DNA from: Microbacterium hominis NBRC 15708
GTDB lineage: Bacteria; Actinomycetota; Actinomycetes; Actinomycetales; Microbacteriaceae
Direction of reading: 5' to 3'
Length of the DNA stretch: 64,000 bases
NCBI RefSeq assembly: GCF_001592125.1
Contig: NZ_BCWI01000001.1
Coordinates: forward strand, 676,339-740,338
The notes beneath the pieces are model-generated. The model was not told the origin of the DNA. It made no database searches and worked only from the letters and a program-made list of their open reading frames with translations. A program made the translations under genes and the position numbers. Shown piece after piece: positions 38,147 through 47,395 of this stretch; position 1 is the first letter of the stretch; each line of letters opens with the position of its first letter.

Positions 38147-38947
38147 TCAGGCTCCTTCCGGGATGTCGCGGTCGGCGCTGTCGTCGACCGTGACGGTGCG
38201 GCGCTCGATGCGCTTCTCGATGTCGGTGCCGACCTCCACGATGCGGTGCACGTAGATGCCGGGCAGATGGATGCCGTCGGGATCGAGTTCGCCGGGGGCG
38301 ACGAGCTCCTCGACCTGCGCGATGCAGACCCTCCCGGCCATGGCGGCGAGCGGATTGAAGTTGCGGGCGGCCTTGTGGAAGACGAGGTTGCCGTGGGTGT
38401 CGCCCCTCGCGGCGTGCACGAGCGCGAAGTCGGTGACGATCGCCTCTTCGAGCACGTAGTCGCGCTCCTCGCCGGTGACGGCGAAGGTGCGGACATCCTT
38501 CGGCGGCGACGCCACCGCGATGCCCCCGGCGCCGTCGTACTTGCGCGGCAGTCCGCCCTCCGCGACCTGGGTCCCGACGCCGGTCTGGGTGAAGAAGGCC
38601 GCGATGCCAGCGCCGCCGGCGCGGAGCTTCTCGGCGAGCGTGCCCTGCGGTGTCAGCTCCAGCTCGAGCTCACCGGAGAGGAACTGCCGCTCGAACTCCT
38701 TGTTCTCGCCGACGTAGGAAGAGGTCATCTTGCGGATGCGTTTCGCGTTCAGCAGCACGCCGAGGCCCCAGTCGTCGACGCCGCAGTTGTTCGAGACGAT
38801 CGACAGGTCGCGCGTGCCCTGGGCCAGCAGCGCCTCGATGAGCGCGATGGGATTGCCCGAGAGGCCGAATCCGCCGACGGCCAGCGATGCGCCGTCCGGG
38901 ATGTCGGCCACCGCACCGGCGGCCGACGGGTAGGTCTTGTCGATCAC
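38147..38947 (-). CDS. scoA: 3-oxoacid CoA-transferase, alpha subunit
   Basis: 266 residues. [13 protein letters not shown] gives the CoA-binding loop, with [12 protein letters not shown] following. First gene of scoA-scoB-thiolase, divergent from an IclR regulator that likely controls it. Confidence 0.92.
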   Translation of the reverse strand: MIDKTYPSAAGAVADIPDGASLAVGGFGLSGNPIALIEALLAQGTRDLSIVSNNCGVDDWGLGVLLNAKRIRKMTSSYVGENKEFERQFLSGELELELTPQGTLAEKLRAGGAGIAAFFTQTGVGTQVAEGGLPRKYDGAGGIAVASPPKDVRTFAVTGEERDYVLEEAIVTDFALVHAARGDTHGNLVFHKAARNFNPLAAMAGRVCIAQVEELVAPGELDPDGIHLPGIYVHRIVEVGTDIEKRIERRTVTVDDSADRDIPEGA

Positions 38948-39054
38948 GAATCACTCCTTTGTCACCGCGTGTCCGCCTCCATCCTCCGCCGTCGCACCCG
39001 GCCGCGCACGTCGGCGCTTGCCATGTGGATGCCGCGGCGCGTACTGTCCACATC

Positions 39055-39843
39055 ATGGACACCGCGCGACGAACGATTCCCGGCGCGCAGTCGGTGGCGC
39101 GGGCGGCGGCGCTGCTGCGGCTCGTGACGTCGGCGGGCGAGGAGGGCCTCTCGGTCGCCGAGATCGCCCGCCGCGCCGAGCTGACCCGCCCGACCACGCA
39201 CCGTCTGCTCACCGCGCTGCGTCACGAAGGCCTCGTCGACCAGGACGAGCGCACCGGCGCGTGGATGCCGGGACCCGAGCTCTACCTCATGGGGACGGTC
39301 GCGGCATCCCGCTACGACATCACCGCCATCGCGCGCGACATCGTCCGGTCGCTCGCGGTGCGCACCGAGGAGAGCGCGTTCCTGTCGGTGCGCCGCGGCG
39401 ACGAGACGGTGTGCCTCATCCGCGAGGACGGCGCGTTCCCGATCCGGTCGTTCGTCTTGTCGGAGGGCGTGCGCTTCCCCCTGGGCGTTGCGTCAGCGGG
39501 GCTCGCCATCCTCGCGTTCCTGCCACCCCACGATGTGGACGCGTACTTCGAGCGGCATCCCGAGCTCGCCGAGCGCCACGGCGCGGCGCACGCCGAGCCG
39601 CGTCTGCGCGCGCGTCTGCGCGAGACGCAGGCCCGCGGCTACGCCCTCAACCCGGGACTCATCGTCCAGGGCAGCTACGGCATCGGAGCGGCCGTGTTCA
39701 CGCGCGCGGGGCACCCGCAGTGGGCGCTGAGCCTCACGGGGGTCGACTTCCGGTTCTCCCCCGAGCGCATTCCCGATCTCGGACGCACGCTCCTCGCCCA
39801 CGCGCACCAGCTGACCACGCGCGTCGCTGCCGGCGCACATTAG
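39055..39843 (+). CDS. IclR-family regulator
   Basis: 262 residues. The N-terminal winged helix (SVAEIARRAELTRPTTHRLL, split at AEL) is at about 35-55 and the C-terminal IclR effector domain at about 80-255. TACTGT at 39042-39047 with a 7-base spacer fixes ATG 39055. Divergence from scoA suggests control of ketone-acid catabolism; IclR members such as PcaR often activate or repress adjacent catabolic genes. Confidence 0.92.
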   Translation: MDTARRTIPGAQSVARAAALLRLVTSAGEEGLSVAEIARRAELTRPTTHRLLTALRHEGLVDQDERTGAWMPGPELYLMGTVAASRYDITAIARDIVRSLAVRTEESAFLSVRRGDETVCLIREDGAFPIRSFVLSEGVRFPLGVASAGLAILAFLPPHDVDAYFERHPELAERHGAAHAEPRLRARLRETQARGYALNPGLIVQGSYGIGAAVFTRAGHPQWALSLTGVDFRFSPERIPDLGRTLLAHAHQLTTRVAAGAH

Positions 39844-39866
39844 GCGCCGCCTCTGCCGCGGCCCCG

Positions 39867-39950
39867 GCATCCCCCGCCGAGAAACCACCGCCACCCCGAG
39901 AAACCACCGCAGCGGTGATGTGTCGAGACGCCGGTGGTTTCTCGGGATGC
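39867..39950. repeat. direct plus inverted CGAGAAACCACCG repeat, probable bidirectional terminator
   Basis: CGAGAAACCACCG occurs twice in direct order (about 39877 and 39897). The second copy forms a perfect 15-bp stem, CCCGAGAAACCACCG/CGGTGGTTTCTCGGG (39895-39909 and 39932-39946). Outside it GGCATCCC pairs with GGGATGCC. It lies between the convergent IclR and hydrolase genes. Confidence 0.65.
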
Positions 39951-39964
39951 CGCGGGCGGCGGAG

Positions 39965-40873
39965 TTACGGTGTCTGCGGGACGGCGGCGGCGAGCTGCTC
40001 CTCCACCAGCGCGGCCAGGCGGTCGGCACCGGCGTGGGAGAGCACCACCGTGTAGTGGTTGAACTCCGGCCACGCCACGTGCGCCACCGACGGATACGTC
40101 CGCAGGAGTGCGGCGAGGTGCGGGGGCGGATACAGCCCCGGCACCTCGTCCTGCAGCCCCCGCGGCACGGTGACGAGGGTGGTCGGCGCCGTGAGCGCCT
40201 CGAGGGCGTCGCGCACCGTCGAGCGGGTGTTCATGTCGACGGTGTCCTCGACGGTGGTGGCATAGCTCGTCGCCGGTCGGTACGACCCGTCGGCCTCGCG
40301 GTCGAGGTCGTACGCGAGGTAGTGCTCGAGGGCGGGGGACCAGTCGGCCGCGAACGCGGGGTGCCCGCGCCAGAACGCCAGGTAGTCGTCCACGTCGGCG
40401 AAGCGGCGCGAGAGCCGCGCGGCCGTCGGCCCGAGGATGGCCGCGACCAGCTCGTCCGGCGTCAGGTCGGCCGGGGCGACCAGCGGAAGTCCCCCGTCGA
40501 CGAGGAGGAGACGCGCAACGAGGTCGGGATGCCGATGCGCGAACACCACCGACACGAACGCCCCCATGGAGTGCGCGACCACGAGGTCGGGAACGAGCTG
40601 CAGCGCCGCGCAGACGGCGGCCAGATCGTCGGCGTGCGCCGCCATGCCCGCCGGTCCCTGCACGCCGTTGCTGCGACCGCGACCGCGCAGGTCCGGCGCG
40701 ACGATCCTCACGTGCGGCAGCGCCTCGGCGAGCAGCTCCCACGCGAGGTGCGACGAGGTGACCCCGTGGACGGCGAGGATCGTCGGGGCGCCCGGCTCGG
40801 CCTCCCACACACCGACCCGCAGCGAACCGCCGGGGACGGCGACATCGACGGCGCGCGCCGCGCGGGTGCTCAT
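39965..40873 (-). CDS. alpha/beta hydrolase
   Basis: 302 residues. The nucleophile Ser102 is in AHSMG, the oxyanion HG lies near residue 36, and the likely His is in FNHYTVVLS near the C-terminus. Its start overlaps the stop of the 3-hydroxybutyrate dehydrogenase gene (ATGA), so an esterase acting on hydroxyacyl esters or oligomers is a fair guess, not proven. Confidence 0.85.
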   Translation of the reverse strand: MSTRAARAVDVAVPGGSLRVGVWEAEPGAPTILAVHGVTSSHLAWELLAEALPHVRIVAPDLRGRGRSNGVQGPAGMAAHADDLAAVCAALQLVPDLVVAHSMGAFVSVVFAHRHPDLVARLLLVDGGLPLVAPADLTPDELVAAILGPTAARLSRRFADVDDYLAFWRGHPAFAADWSPALEHYLAYDLDREADGSYRPATSYATTVEDTVDMNTRSTVRDALEALTAPTTLVTVPRGLQDEVPGLYPPPHLAALLRTYPSVAHVAWPEFNHYTVVLSHAGADRLAALVEEQLAAAVPQTP

Positions 40874-41622
40874 CGTGCCGTCCATCCGCCATCCATCGTG
40901 TAGCTGGCGCCGGTGACCATCCTGGCGTGATCGCTCGCCAGCCAGCCCGCCAGTGAGGCGACCTCGGCCGGCTCGATCAGGCGTTTGACGACCGATTCGG
41001 TGAGCATGATCTTCTCCACGACCTCCTCTTCGGGGATGCCGTGCACGCTCGCCTGGTCGGCGATCTGCTTCTCGACCAAGGGCGTGCGCACATACGCGGG
41101 GTTGATGCAGTTGCTGGTCACCCCGTGGGGGCCGCCCTCGAGCGCCGTCACCTTCGACAGCCCCTCCAGGGCGTGCTTGGCGGTCACGTAGGCCGACTTG
41201 TACGCGCTCGCGCGCAGGCCGTGCGCGCTGGAGATGTTGATGATGCGTCCCCATCCCCGCTCGTACATCCCGGGCAGCACGGCGCGGATCAGCAGGAAGG
41301 GCGATTCGACCATGAGCCGCTGCATGAACCGGAAGCGCTCGGGCGCGAACTCGGTGATCGGCGCGACGGTCTGCACACCCGCGTTGTTCACGAGGATGTC
41401 GGCATCCAGCGAGAGGTCGTCCAGCGCCGCCGTCGCGGAGAGGTCGACAACCCACGCCTCTCCGCCGAGGCGCTCCGCCACCTGCTGCGCGGCGTCGCCG
41501 TTGAAGTCGGCGATCACCACGTGCGCGCCGCGGCGCGCGAACTCCTCGGCGCAGGCGAGGCCGATGCCGCTCGCGCCGCCGGTCACGACGGCGCGGCGCC
41601 CGGCGAGGTCCTGCTCAGTCAT
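40870..41622 (-). CDS. 3-hydroxybutyrate dehydrogenase (SDR family)
   Basis: 250 residues. Cofactor motif TGGASGIG (15-22), NNAG, catalytic YVTAK within SAHGLRASAYKSAYVTAKHA, and TPLVEKQIADQA, all typical of BdhA-type enzymes. It oxidises 3-hydroxybutyrate to acetoacetate with NAD. It overlaps the hydrolase start by four bases and the TetR end by eight. Confidence 0.9.
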   Translation of the reverse strand: MTEQDLAGRRAVVTGGASGIGLACAEEFARRGAHVVIADFNGDAAQQVAERLGGEAWVVDLSATAALDDLSLDADILVNNAGVQTVAPITEFAPERFRFMQRLMVESPFLLIRAVLPGMYERGWGRIINISSAHGLRASAYKSAYVTAKHALEGLSKVTALEGGPHGVTSNCINPAYVRTPLVEKQIADQASVHGIPEEEVVEKIMLTESVVKRLIEPAEVASLAGWLASDHARMVTGASYTMDGGWTAR

Positions 41623-42298
41623 GGGCCTGTCCCCTCTCGCCGCGTGCCGCGAGCGCGTTGCGGATGAAGCGCATCATGCCGTCGATGACGGCGTCGGGGA
41701 TCGCCGCCGGAGGCTGCCCCTCCTCATCGCGCTCCCAGAGCAGGAAGCGCATGCCGATCAGCTCACCGGCGCCCATGAGAGCCCAGGCGGTCACCTCCGG
41801 GTCGAGCCCGGTGTCGACGTCACCGGATGCCTGCGCGGCCCGCAGACCGGCCTCGTAGCCTTCCACGATGCGCGTGTAGTGCAGCCGCAGCATCTCGGGC
41901 GAGACGAACTCCGCCTCGCGCACCACCCGGTACAGCGCCGGGTGGGCGGCGGTGAAGCGGAAGAACCCCTCGAAGCCCGCGCGCTCCGCGTCGATGCGGT
42001 TGTCGGTGTCGGCCATCGCCTCGGCCATCGCGTGGCGTACGCGGCGGTTGAGATCGACGACCAGCTCCTCGAAGACCTGCTGCTTGCTGTCGAAGTAGAG
42101 ATAGAAGGTGCCGAGCCCGATCCCCGCGCGCTCCGTGATCTTCACGATCGACGCCTCGTGGTAGCCGAGGTGGGCGAAGACCTCCTCGGCGGCTTCCAGG
42201 AGCTTGCGGCGGGTGGCCTCGCCGCGCTTGGTCAGCGGTTTCCCGGCCGCGGAGAAGGCCGCTTCGGGCTCGAACTGCTCAACTGTGCTCACGAGCAC
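41615..42298 (-). CDS. TetR-family regulator of the ligase/dehydrogenase operon
   Basis: 227 residues. The helix-turn-helix around SIVKITERAGIGLGTFYLYF (about 50-69) and the TetR ligand domain are complete. It overlaps the acyl-CoA ligase end by up to 20 bases; an in-frame GTG six bases in would shorten the overlap. Placement inside the operon suggests autoregulated control in response to an acyl-CoA. Confidence 0.9.
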   Translation of the reverse strand: MLVSTVEQFEPEAAFSAAGKPLTKRGEATRRKLLEAAEEVFAHLGYHEASIVKITERAGIGLGTFYLYFDSKQQVFEELVVDLNRRVRHAMAEAMADTDNRIDAERAGFEGFFRFTAAHPALYRVVREAEFVSPEMLRLHYTRIVEGYEAGLRAAQASGDVDTGLDPEVTAWALMGAGELIGMRFLLWERDEEGQPPAAIPDAVIDGMMRFIRNALAARGERGQAHD

Positions 42299-43841
42299 TT
42301 CCTCTCACCAGGTCGGCGGCCCGAGCGCGCAGTCGAGAACGGGCCAGCTTCTCGATCGTGGACCGTGGCAGGTCGTCGACGAACGCGACGCGCACGGGGA
42401 CTTTGAAACCCGCCAGTTCCGCGCGGGCGTGGGCGAGCACCTCGTCGGCGCCGAGCGCCGCGCCCTCCGCCCGTACGACGAACGCGACGCCGCGCTCGCC
42501 CCACACGTCGTCGGGCACTCCCACGACCGCGGCATCCGCGATCGCCGGATGCAGGAGGAGTGCGCGCTCCACCTCGGCGGGGGCGACGTTCTCGCCACCG
42601 GAGATGAAGATGTCCTTCCTGCGGTCGACGATGCGGAAGACGCCGTCCGCGCCGCGGTGCACCACGTCCCCCGTGCGCAGCCAGTCCCCCGTCATCGCCC
42701 GCGCGGTCGCCGCGGGGTCGTGGAGGTAGCCCGCGAACACGCTCGGCCCCCGCACCCACAGCTCGCCGGTCGCCTCCCCGCTCAGCTCGAGGCCCGCGTC
42801 GGGATCGACGACCCGCACGTCGACGTGGGGGTAGGGCCGCCCGACCGCTCCGGGATGGACACCGCTCTCGGATGCCGGCAGGCACAGCACGTTGGGAGCC
42901 GCCTCGGTCAGGCCGTACCCCTGGGTGAGCGGCACACCGGCATCCGCCCACCGCGCCGCGAGCGCCGGTGGGATCGTCGCGCCGCCGACGAGCGCCTGAC
43001 GCAGCCGCCCGCGGGCGAGGGCGCCGAAGCCGGGGTCGTCGATCAGCAGCCGGTACTGGGTGGGCACGCCCATCATGGCCGTCACACCCCGCTCGGCGAG
43101 CAGCTGCAGCACACGCCGCGGCTGGAACGAGCGTTCCAGCACGACCGTCGCGCCGACCCACCAGGCCAGCAGCGGCTGACAGTTCCAGGCGGCCACGTGG
43201 AACTGCGGCAGCACCGCCAGCACGACGTCGTCGGCGGTCAGCTGCGCCACGCCCGCGAGCGCGAGGTTGTTCCAGAAGCAGTTGGCGTGGGTCAGGACGA
43301 CACCCTTCGGCGCCGCCTCGCTGCCGGAGGTGTAGATGACCAGAAGCGGATCGTCGTCGCGCACGGCGCGGGCGGGCGCGGCCGCGCTCGCATCGCCGCG
43401 CGGCGGGACGGCCGCCTCGATGCCGGTCGTGCCGAGCAGTGCCGTCGGTGGCGGCGCGGCCACGCGCGACAGCGCGTCGGTCGCCACGCCGAGGTACTCG
43501 TCCTCGATCGCCACGAGCGACGGGGCCGCATGCAGCAGAGCCTCGCTCAGCTCCCGCGACGACAGCCGCCACGACAGCGGCACCATCGCGATGCCCGCCT
43601 TCGCGCAGGCGAAGAACACCACGACGTGGTCGATCGAGTTGCCGGTGATCGTCGCGAGCCGATCGCCCGGGCCGTAGCCCGCACGACGGAGGGATGCCGC
43701 GAGCTCGCGGGCCCGCGCTTCGAGGTCGCCGTAGCCGATCCGCACGCCGCGATCGTCGATGGCGGTGCGGTCGGGCGTGCCGCCGGCGCGATCGGTGAGC
43801 CAGCGGCCGATCGTGTGCGCACCGTCGAGGTCACCGGTCAT
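42279..43841 (-). CDS. AMP-dependent acyl-CoA synthetase/ligase
   Basis: 520 residues, ANL superfamily. The P-loop-like YTSGSEAAPKGVVLTH (about 170-185), GYGLTEAAPN, the hinge motif TGDVVHRGADGVFRIVDRRK and C-terminal Lys in STIEKLARSRLR are intact. It activates a short or medium carboxylic acid with ATP and CoA. Neighbours suggest a hydroxy- or oxo-acid or branched acid. It sits 22 bases after livM. Confidence 0.9.
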   Translation of the reverse strand: MTGDLDGAHTIGRWLTDRAGGTPDRTAIDDRGVRIGYGDLEARARELAASLRRAGYGPGDRLATITGNSIDHVVVFFACAKAGIAMVPLSWRLSSRELSEALLHAAPSLVAIEDEYLGVATDALSRVAAPPPTALLGTTGIEAAVPPRGDASAAAPARAVRDDDPLLVIYTSGSEAAPKGVVLTHANCFWNNLALAGVAQLTADDVVLAVLPQFHVAAWNCQPLLAWWVGATVVLERSFQPRRVLQLLAERGVTAMMGVPTQYRLLIDDPGFGALARGRLRQALVGGATIPPALAARWADAGVPLTQGYGLTEAAPNVLCLPASESGVHPGAVGRPYPHVDVRVVDPDAGLELSGEATGELWVRGPSVFAGYLHDPAATARAMTGDWLRTGDVVHRGADGVFRIVDRRKDIFISGGENVAPAEVERALLLHPAIADAAVVGVPDDVWGERGVAFVVRAEGAALGADEVLAHARAELAGFKVPVRVAFVDDLPRSTIEKLARSRLRARAADLVRGSAREHS

Positions 43842-43863
43842 CACTCTCGCCCCCTCCCGGCGC

Positions 43864-45006
43864 TCACGCGCGCACCTGCGCGGGCTCGGCGACGGCGTCG
43901 TCTGCGTCGTCGACCTGGCGCAGCTGCGAGCGGGTGCGCTCGCCGCGACGACGGCGCACCGCCGCATCGATCGTGCCGGCGATGCCGCCGGGCAGGAACA
44001 TCACCACGAGGATGAACAGTACGCCCAGCAGGAACAACGGCTCCGACAACGGGATGCGCAGCACGTCGGGAAGGTCGCGGATCCACTCCGCGCGCGCCAG
44101 CACCGTGAGCCGCTGGTCGAGGATCGTGTAGAGCACGCCGCCCACGATGGCACCCCAGCGGAACCCGACGCCACCGAGCACGACCATCACGAGCACGGTG
44201 ATCGTCAGATCGGCGCCGACGGCGCTGGGCTGCGTGCCCGACTGCAGCAGCATGTAGGCGATACCGGCGAGGGAGGCGCACAGCGCCGCCGCGACGAACA
44301 CGAGCAGCTTCGCGGCGTAGGGGCGCAGGCCGAGCACCTGCACGCGCAGCTCGTTCTCGCGCGTCGCCTGCGCCAGGTGGCCGAGCCGCGACCGATCGAC
44401 CCACAGCACCACCAGGTACACGATCACCAGCACGACGAGGGTCACCCAGTAGAGGTTGCGGGTGTTCGACACGCCGACGAGCCAGGCGGGGATCTGGTCG
44501 ACGGGCAGACGCAGCCCCTCCTCACCGCCCGTGACGTCCTGATTGCGGCGGACGAGCACCGATCCCGCCTGGGCGAACGCGAGCGTCACCATCGCGAACG
44601 GGATGCCGGACACCCGCATCGAGATCGCGCCGGTGAACGCGGCGATGGCGAGACCGCCCACGAGCGCGATGAGCACCCCGGGCCACAGCGGCACGCCGAC
44701 GAGCTTCAGCGCGAGGCCCAGCCCGTAGGCGCCGGCACCGAAGTACAGCGCATGACCGAACGACAGCATCCCGGAGGTCCCCAGCAGCAGGTTGTACGAC
44801 AGCGCGAGCGCGGCGAACACCATGCACAGCGACAGCAGTGCGAGCGTGCCGGGTGTGTAGGTGGCGCCGGGGAGGATGCCGGGGATCGAGATGTTCAGCA
44901 GCGGCAGCACGGCCATGACCACGACGAGGGCGGCGCCGACGACGAAGGGCAGGGCGGCGCCGCGGCGGCCCGGGATGAGGGTGGGGACCCCGGTGGTGAC
45001 GGTCAT
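43864..45006 (-). CDS. livM: branched-chain-type ABC transporter permease LivM
   Basis: 380 residues, about 10 TM segments. The conserved NLLLGTSGMLSFGHALYFG and the LivM EAA-like loop ATRENELRVQVLGL are seen. A charged C-terminal tail follows. It overlaps livH by four bases. Inner-membrane channel half for a periplasmic-binding-protein-dependent importer. Confidence 0.94.
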   Translation of the reverse strand: MTVTTGVPTLIPGRRGAALPFVVGAALVVVMAVLPLLNISIPGILPGATYTPGTLALLSLCMVFAALALSYNLLLGTSGMLSFGHALYFGAGAYGLGLALKLVGVPLWPGVLIALVGGLAIAAFTGAISMRVSGIPFAMVTLAFAQAGSVLVRRNQDVTGGEEGLRLPVDQIPAWLVGVSNTRNLYWVTLVVLVIVYLVVLWVDRSRLGHLAQATRENELRVQVLGLRPYAAKLLVFVAAALCASLAGIAYMLLQSGTQPSAVGADLTITVLVMVVLGGVGFRWGAIVGGVLYTILDQRLTVLARAEWIRDLPDVLRIPLSEPLFLLGVLFILVVMFLPGGIAGTIDAAVRRRRGERTRSQLRQVDDADDAVAEPAQVRA

Positions 45007-45878
45007 GCTTTCCTCCCCATGAGGCCGGTGGGTCGCACGAGGAGCACGACGGCCAGCAGCACGACGACGATGAAGTCGCCCGTGCCGCTGAGGTACACGT
45101 TGGCGAACTGCTGGAGCACGGCCACCAGCACCGAGGCGATCGCCGCCCCCGTCAGCGAGCCGAGCCCGCCGATGACCGTGACGATGAAGGCGAAGATCAG
45201 GAGCGTCGCGCCGAGGTGGGCCGAGACGAACGTCGTGTAGTGCATCGCGAGCACGCCGCCGATGCCGGCCGCCGCGCCTCCGATCGCGAACACGAGCGTG
45301 AAGCTCCGCCGCACGTCGATGCCGAGCGCGGTGACCATCGATCGGTTCTCGACGCCCGCGCGGATGATCATGCCGTACCGCGTCTTCTTCAGGAACAGCA
45401 CCAGGGCGATCAATACGACGGCGGCGGCGAGCATGAGCACCCAATAGGTGTTCGGGATGCGGGCGCCGAGGATCTCGGTGGTCTCCTTGAGCCAGGCGGG
45501 ACCGGCGATGTTCACGGCATCCGTCCCCCAGATGCCCTCGAACAGCGCCACCGCGGCGAAGGAGAGGCCGACGGTGACGAGCACCTGTTCGATGTGGCGT
45601 TCGTACAGCGGCCGGATGAGCACCAGCTCGGTCAGCGTGGCGAACACCGCTCCCACCAGCGCGCCGACGAGGATCGAGACGACGAACGAGCCCCACGAGG
45701 CGGTGCCGAGCGCCTGCGCGACCTGCCAGCCGATGAAGGCGCTGAGCGTGAGGAACGCGCCGTGGGCGAAGTTGAGCACGTGCATGAGCCCGTAGATGAG
45801 GCTGAGCCCCGACGCGACGAGGAAGTAGAGGGCGCCGAGTCCGATACCGGTCAGCAGGATGAGGACGATGCTGCTCAT
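45003..45878 (-). CDS. livH: branched-chain-type ABC transporter permease LivH
   Basis: 291 residues, about 8 TM. The LivH signature GLSLIYGLMHVLNFAHGAF is near the N-terminus and the coupling-helix region IIRAGVENRSMVTALGIDV in the middle. Overlaps livF by four bases (ATGA). Confidence 0.94.
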   Translation of the reverse strand: MSSIVLILLTGIGLGALYFLVASGLSLIYGLMHVLNFAHGAFLTLSAFIGWQVAQALGTASWGSFVVSILVGALVGAVFATLTELVLIRPLYERHIEQVLVTVGLSFAAVALFEGIWGTDAVNIAGPAWLKETTEILGARIPNTYWVLMLAAAVVLIALVLFLKKTRYGMIIRAGVENRSMVTALGIDVRRSFTLVFAIGGAAAGIGGVLAMHYTTFVSAHLGATLLIFAFIVTVIGGLGSLTGAAIASVLVAVLQQFANVYLSGTGDFIVVVLLAVVLLVRPTGLMGRKA

Positions 45879-46585
45879 GCGTGGGCCTCCGCGCTGACGC
45901 CGAGGAGGCGGGTGGTGAGGGCGTCGTCGTCGAGGATCTCGCGGGCCTTTCCGGTGTGGACGACACGGCCGCCCGCGATGACGATCGCGTCGTCGGCGAG
46001 GCGGCGGACGACGTCGAGGTTCTGCTCGACGAGCAGGATCGGGACGATCTTGGCGGCCTCCTGGAGCGCCTGGGCGACCTCGCCGACGATCTTCGGGGCG
46101 AGACCCTTGGTCGGCTCATCGACGAGCAGGATCCGGTTCTCGTTGAGCAGCGCGCGGGCCACCGACACCATCTGCTGCTGCCCTCCGGACAGGGTGCCGG
46201 CGAGCTGGCCGCGGCGGGCGACGAGGTCGGGGAAGAGCTCCGCGACGAACTCGCGTCGTGGGTTCTTGTCGCGTTCGGCGAGGGCGAGGTTATCCGCGAC
46301 CGTGAGAGCGGCGAACACCTCCCGGTCTTCGGGCACGTAGCCGACGCCGCGCTGGACGATGCGATACGTCGGAAGGGTGTCGATGCGCTCGCCCGCGAGC
46401 GTCACCTCGCCGCGACGCGAGATGAGACCCAGGATGCCGCGGATCGTCGAGGTCTTGCCGACGCCGTTGCGGCCCAGAACGGCGGTGATGCCGGTCGCCG
46501 GGACCTGGAAGGACACGTCCTCGACGACCTGCTGCCCGGCGATGGATGCCGACAGGTGCGAGACGGTGAGGATCGGTGCGCTCAT
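45875..46585 (-). CDS. livF: ABC transporter ATPase LivF
   Basis: 236 residues. Walker A GRNGVGKTS (about 39-47), signature LSGGQQQM, Walker B ILLVDEPTKGLAP. One of two ATPases of the Liv-type importer. Start overlaps livG stop (ATGA). Confidence 0.95.
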   Translation of the reverse strand: MSAPILTVSHLSASIAGQQVVEDVSFQVPATGITAVLGRNGVGKTSTIRGILGLISRRGEVTLAGERIDTLPTYRIVQRGVGYVPEDREVFAALTVADNLALAERDKNPRREFVAELFPDLVARRGQLAGTLSGGQQQMVSVARALLNENRILLVDEPTKGLAPKIVGEVAQALQEAAKIVPILLVEQNLDVVRRLADDAIVIAGGRVVHTGKAREILDDDALTTRLLGVSAEAHA

Positions 46586-47370
46586 GCGGCCGACTCCTGC
46601 GTCGGCTCTCCGGTGCGGCCGAGGTAGGCGCTCTGCACCACGGGGTTCTCCATGATCTGCTGGGGCGCGTCGAACGCGATGATCGACCCGGAATACATGA
46701 CGGCGACCTTCTGCACGAAACCCATGAGCACGTCGATGTGGTGTTCCACCATCAGCACCGTGCAGCCCGTGGCATCCTGCATCTCGCGGATCGTGTCCAC
46801 GAGTCCCGCGACATCACCCGACGCGACGCCCGCCATCGGCTCGTCGAGCAGCACGATCTTCGCCTCGGTGGCCAGCAGCACCGCGATCTCGAGCTTGCGC
46901 TTGTCGCCGTGCGAGATGTCGCCGGCGGCGGTGTCGAGCTTGTGGGTGAGACCCACCTTGACGAGCTGCTCGAGGGCCAGGGCGATCGCGGCATCCGTCC
47001 GGCGGGGAAACCGCAGCAGCGAGTAGTTGCCGCCGAGACCGACCTGCGCGGCCAGGCGTACGTTCTCCAGCACGCTCAGGCGTGGGAACAGGCTCGAGGT
47101 CTGGAACGTGCGCCCCAGTCCCGCCCGCGCGCGCTGCGGAACCGACGCGCGGGTGATGTCGACGCCATCCATCAAGATGCGACCGGAGGTGGGCCGGATG
47201 ACGCCGGAGATCACGTTGAACAGCGTGGTCTTGCCGGCGCCGTTCGGACCGATCACGCCGACGGTGCTGCCGGGCGTGATGTCGAGGTCGACGTCTTTCA
47301 GGATGGTGGCTCCGCCGATCTGCAGGCCGAGGCCTTCGATCGACAGCGCGGACGGGACGGGGGTGCTCAT
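46582..47370 (-). CDS. livG: ABC transporter ATPase LivG
   Basis: 262 residues. Walker A GPNGAGKTT, Walker B IVLLDEPMAGV. The signature position reads ISHGDKRKLEIA instead of LSGG, the variant usual for LivG. The C-terminal LivG extension ending in YLGR is present. Confidence 0.95.
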   Translation of the reverse strand: MSTPVPSALSIEGLGLQIGGATILKDVDLDITPGSTVGVIGPNGAGKTTLFNVISGVIRPTSGRILMDGVDITRASVPQRARAGLGRTFQTSSLFPRLSVLENVRLAAQVGLGGNYSLLRFPRRTDAAIALALEQLVKVGLTHKLDTAAGDISHGDKRKLEIAVLLATEAKIVLLDEPMAGVASGDVAGLVDTIREMQDATGCTVLMVEHHIDVLMGFVQKVAVMYSGSIIAFDAPQQIMENPVVQSAYLGRTGEPTQESAA

Positions 47371-47395
47371 GCGGGTGCGCCTCGCTTCGTTCCGG

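Noticed and set aside
36398..39127. 909-codon plus-strand open frame
   Set aside because: Antisense to thiolase, scoB and scoA, with no domain-like sequence.
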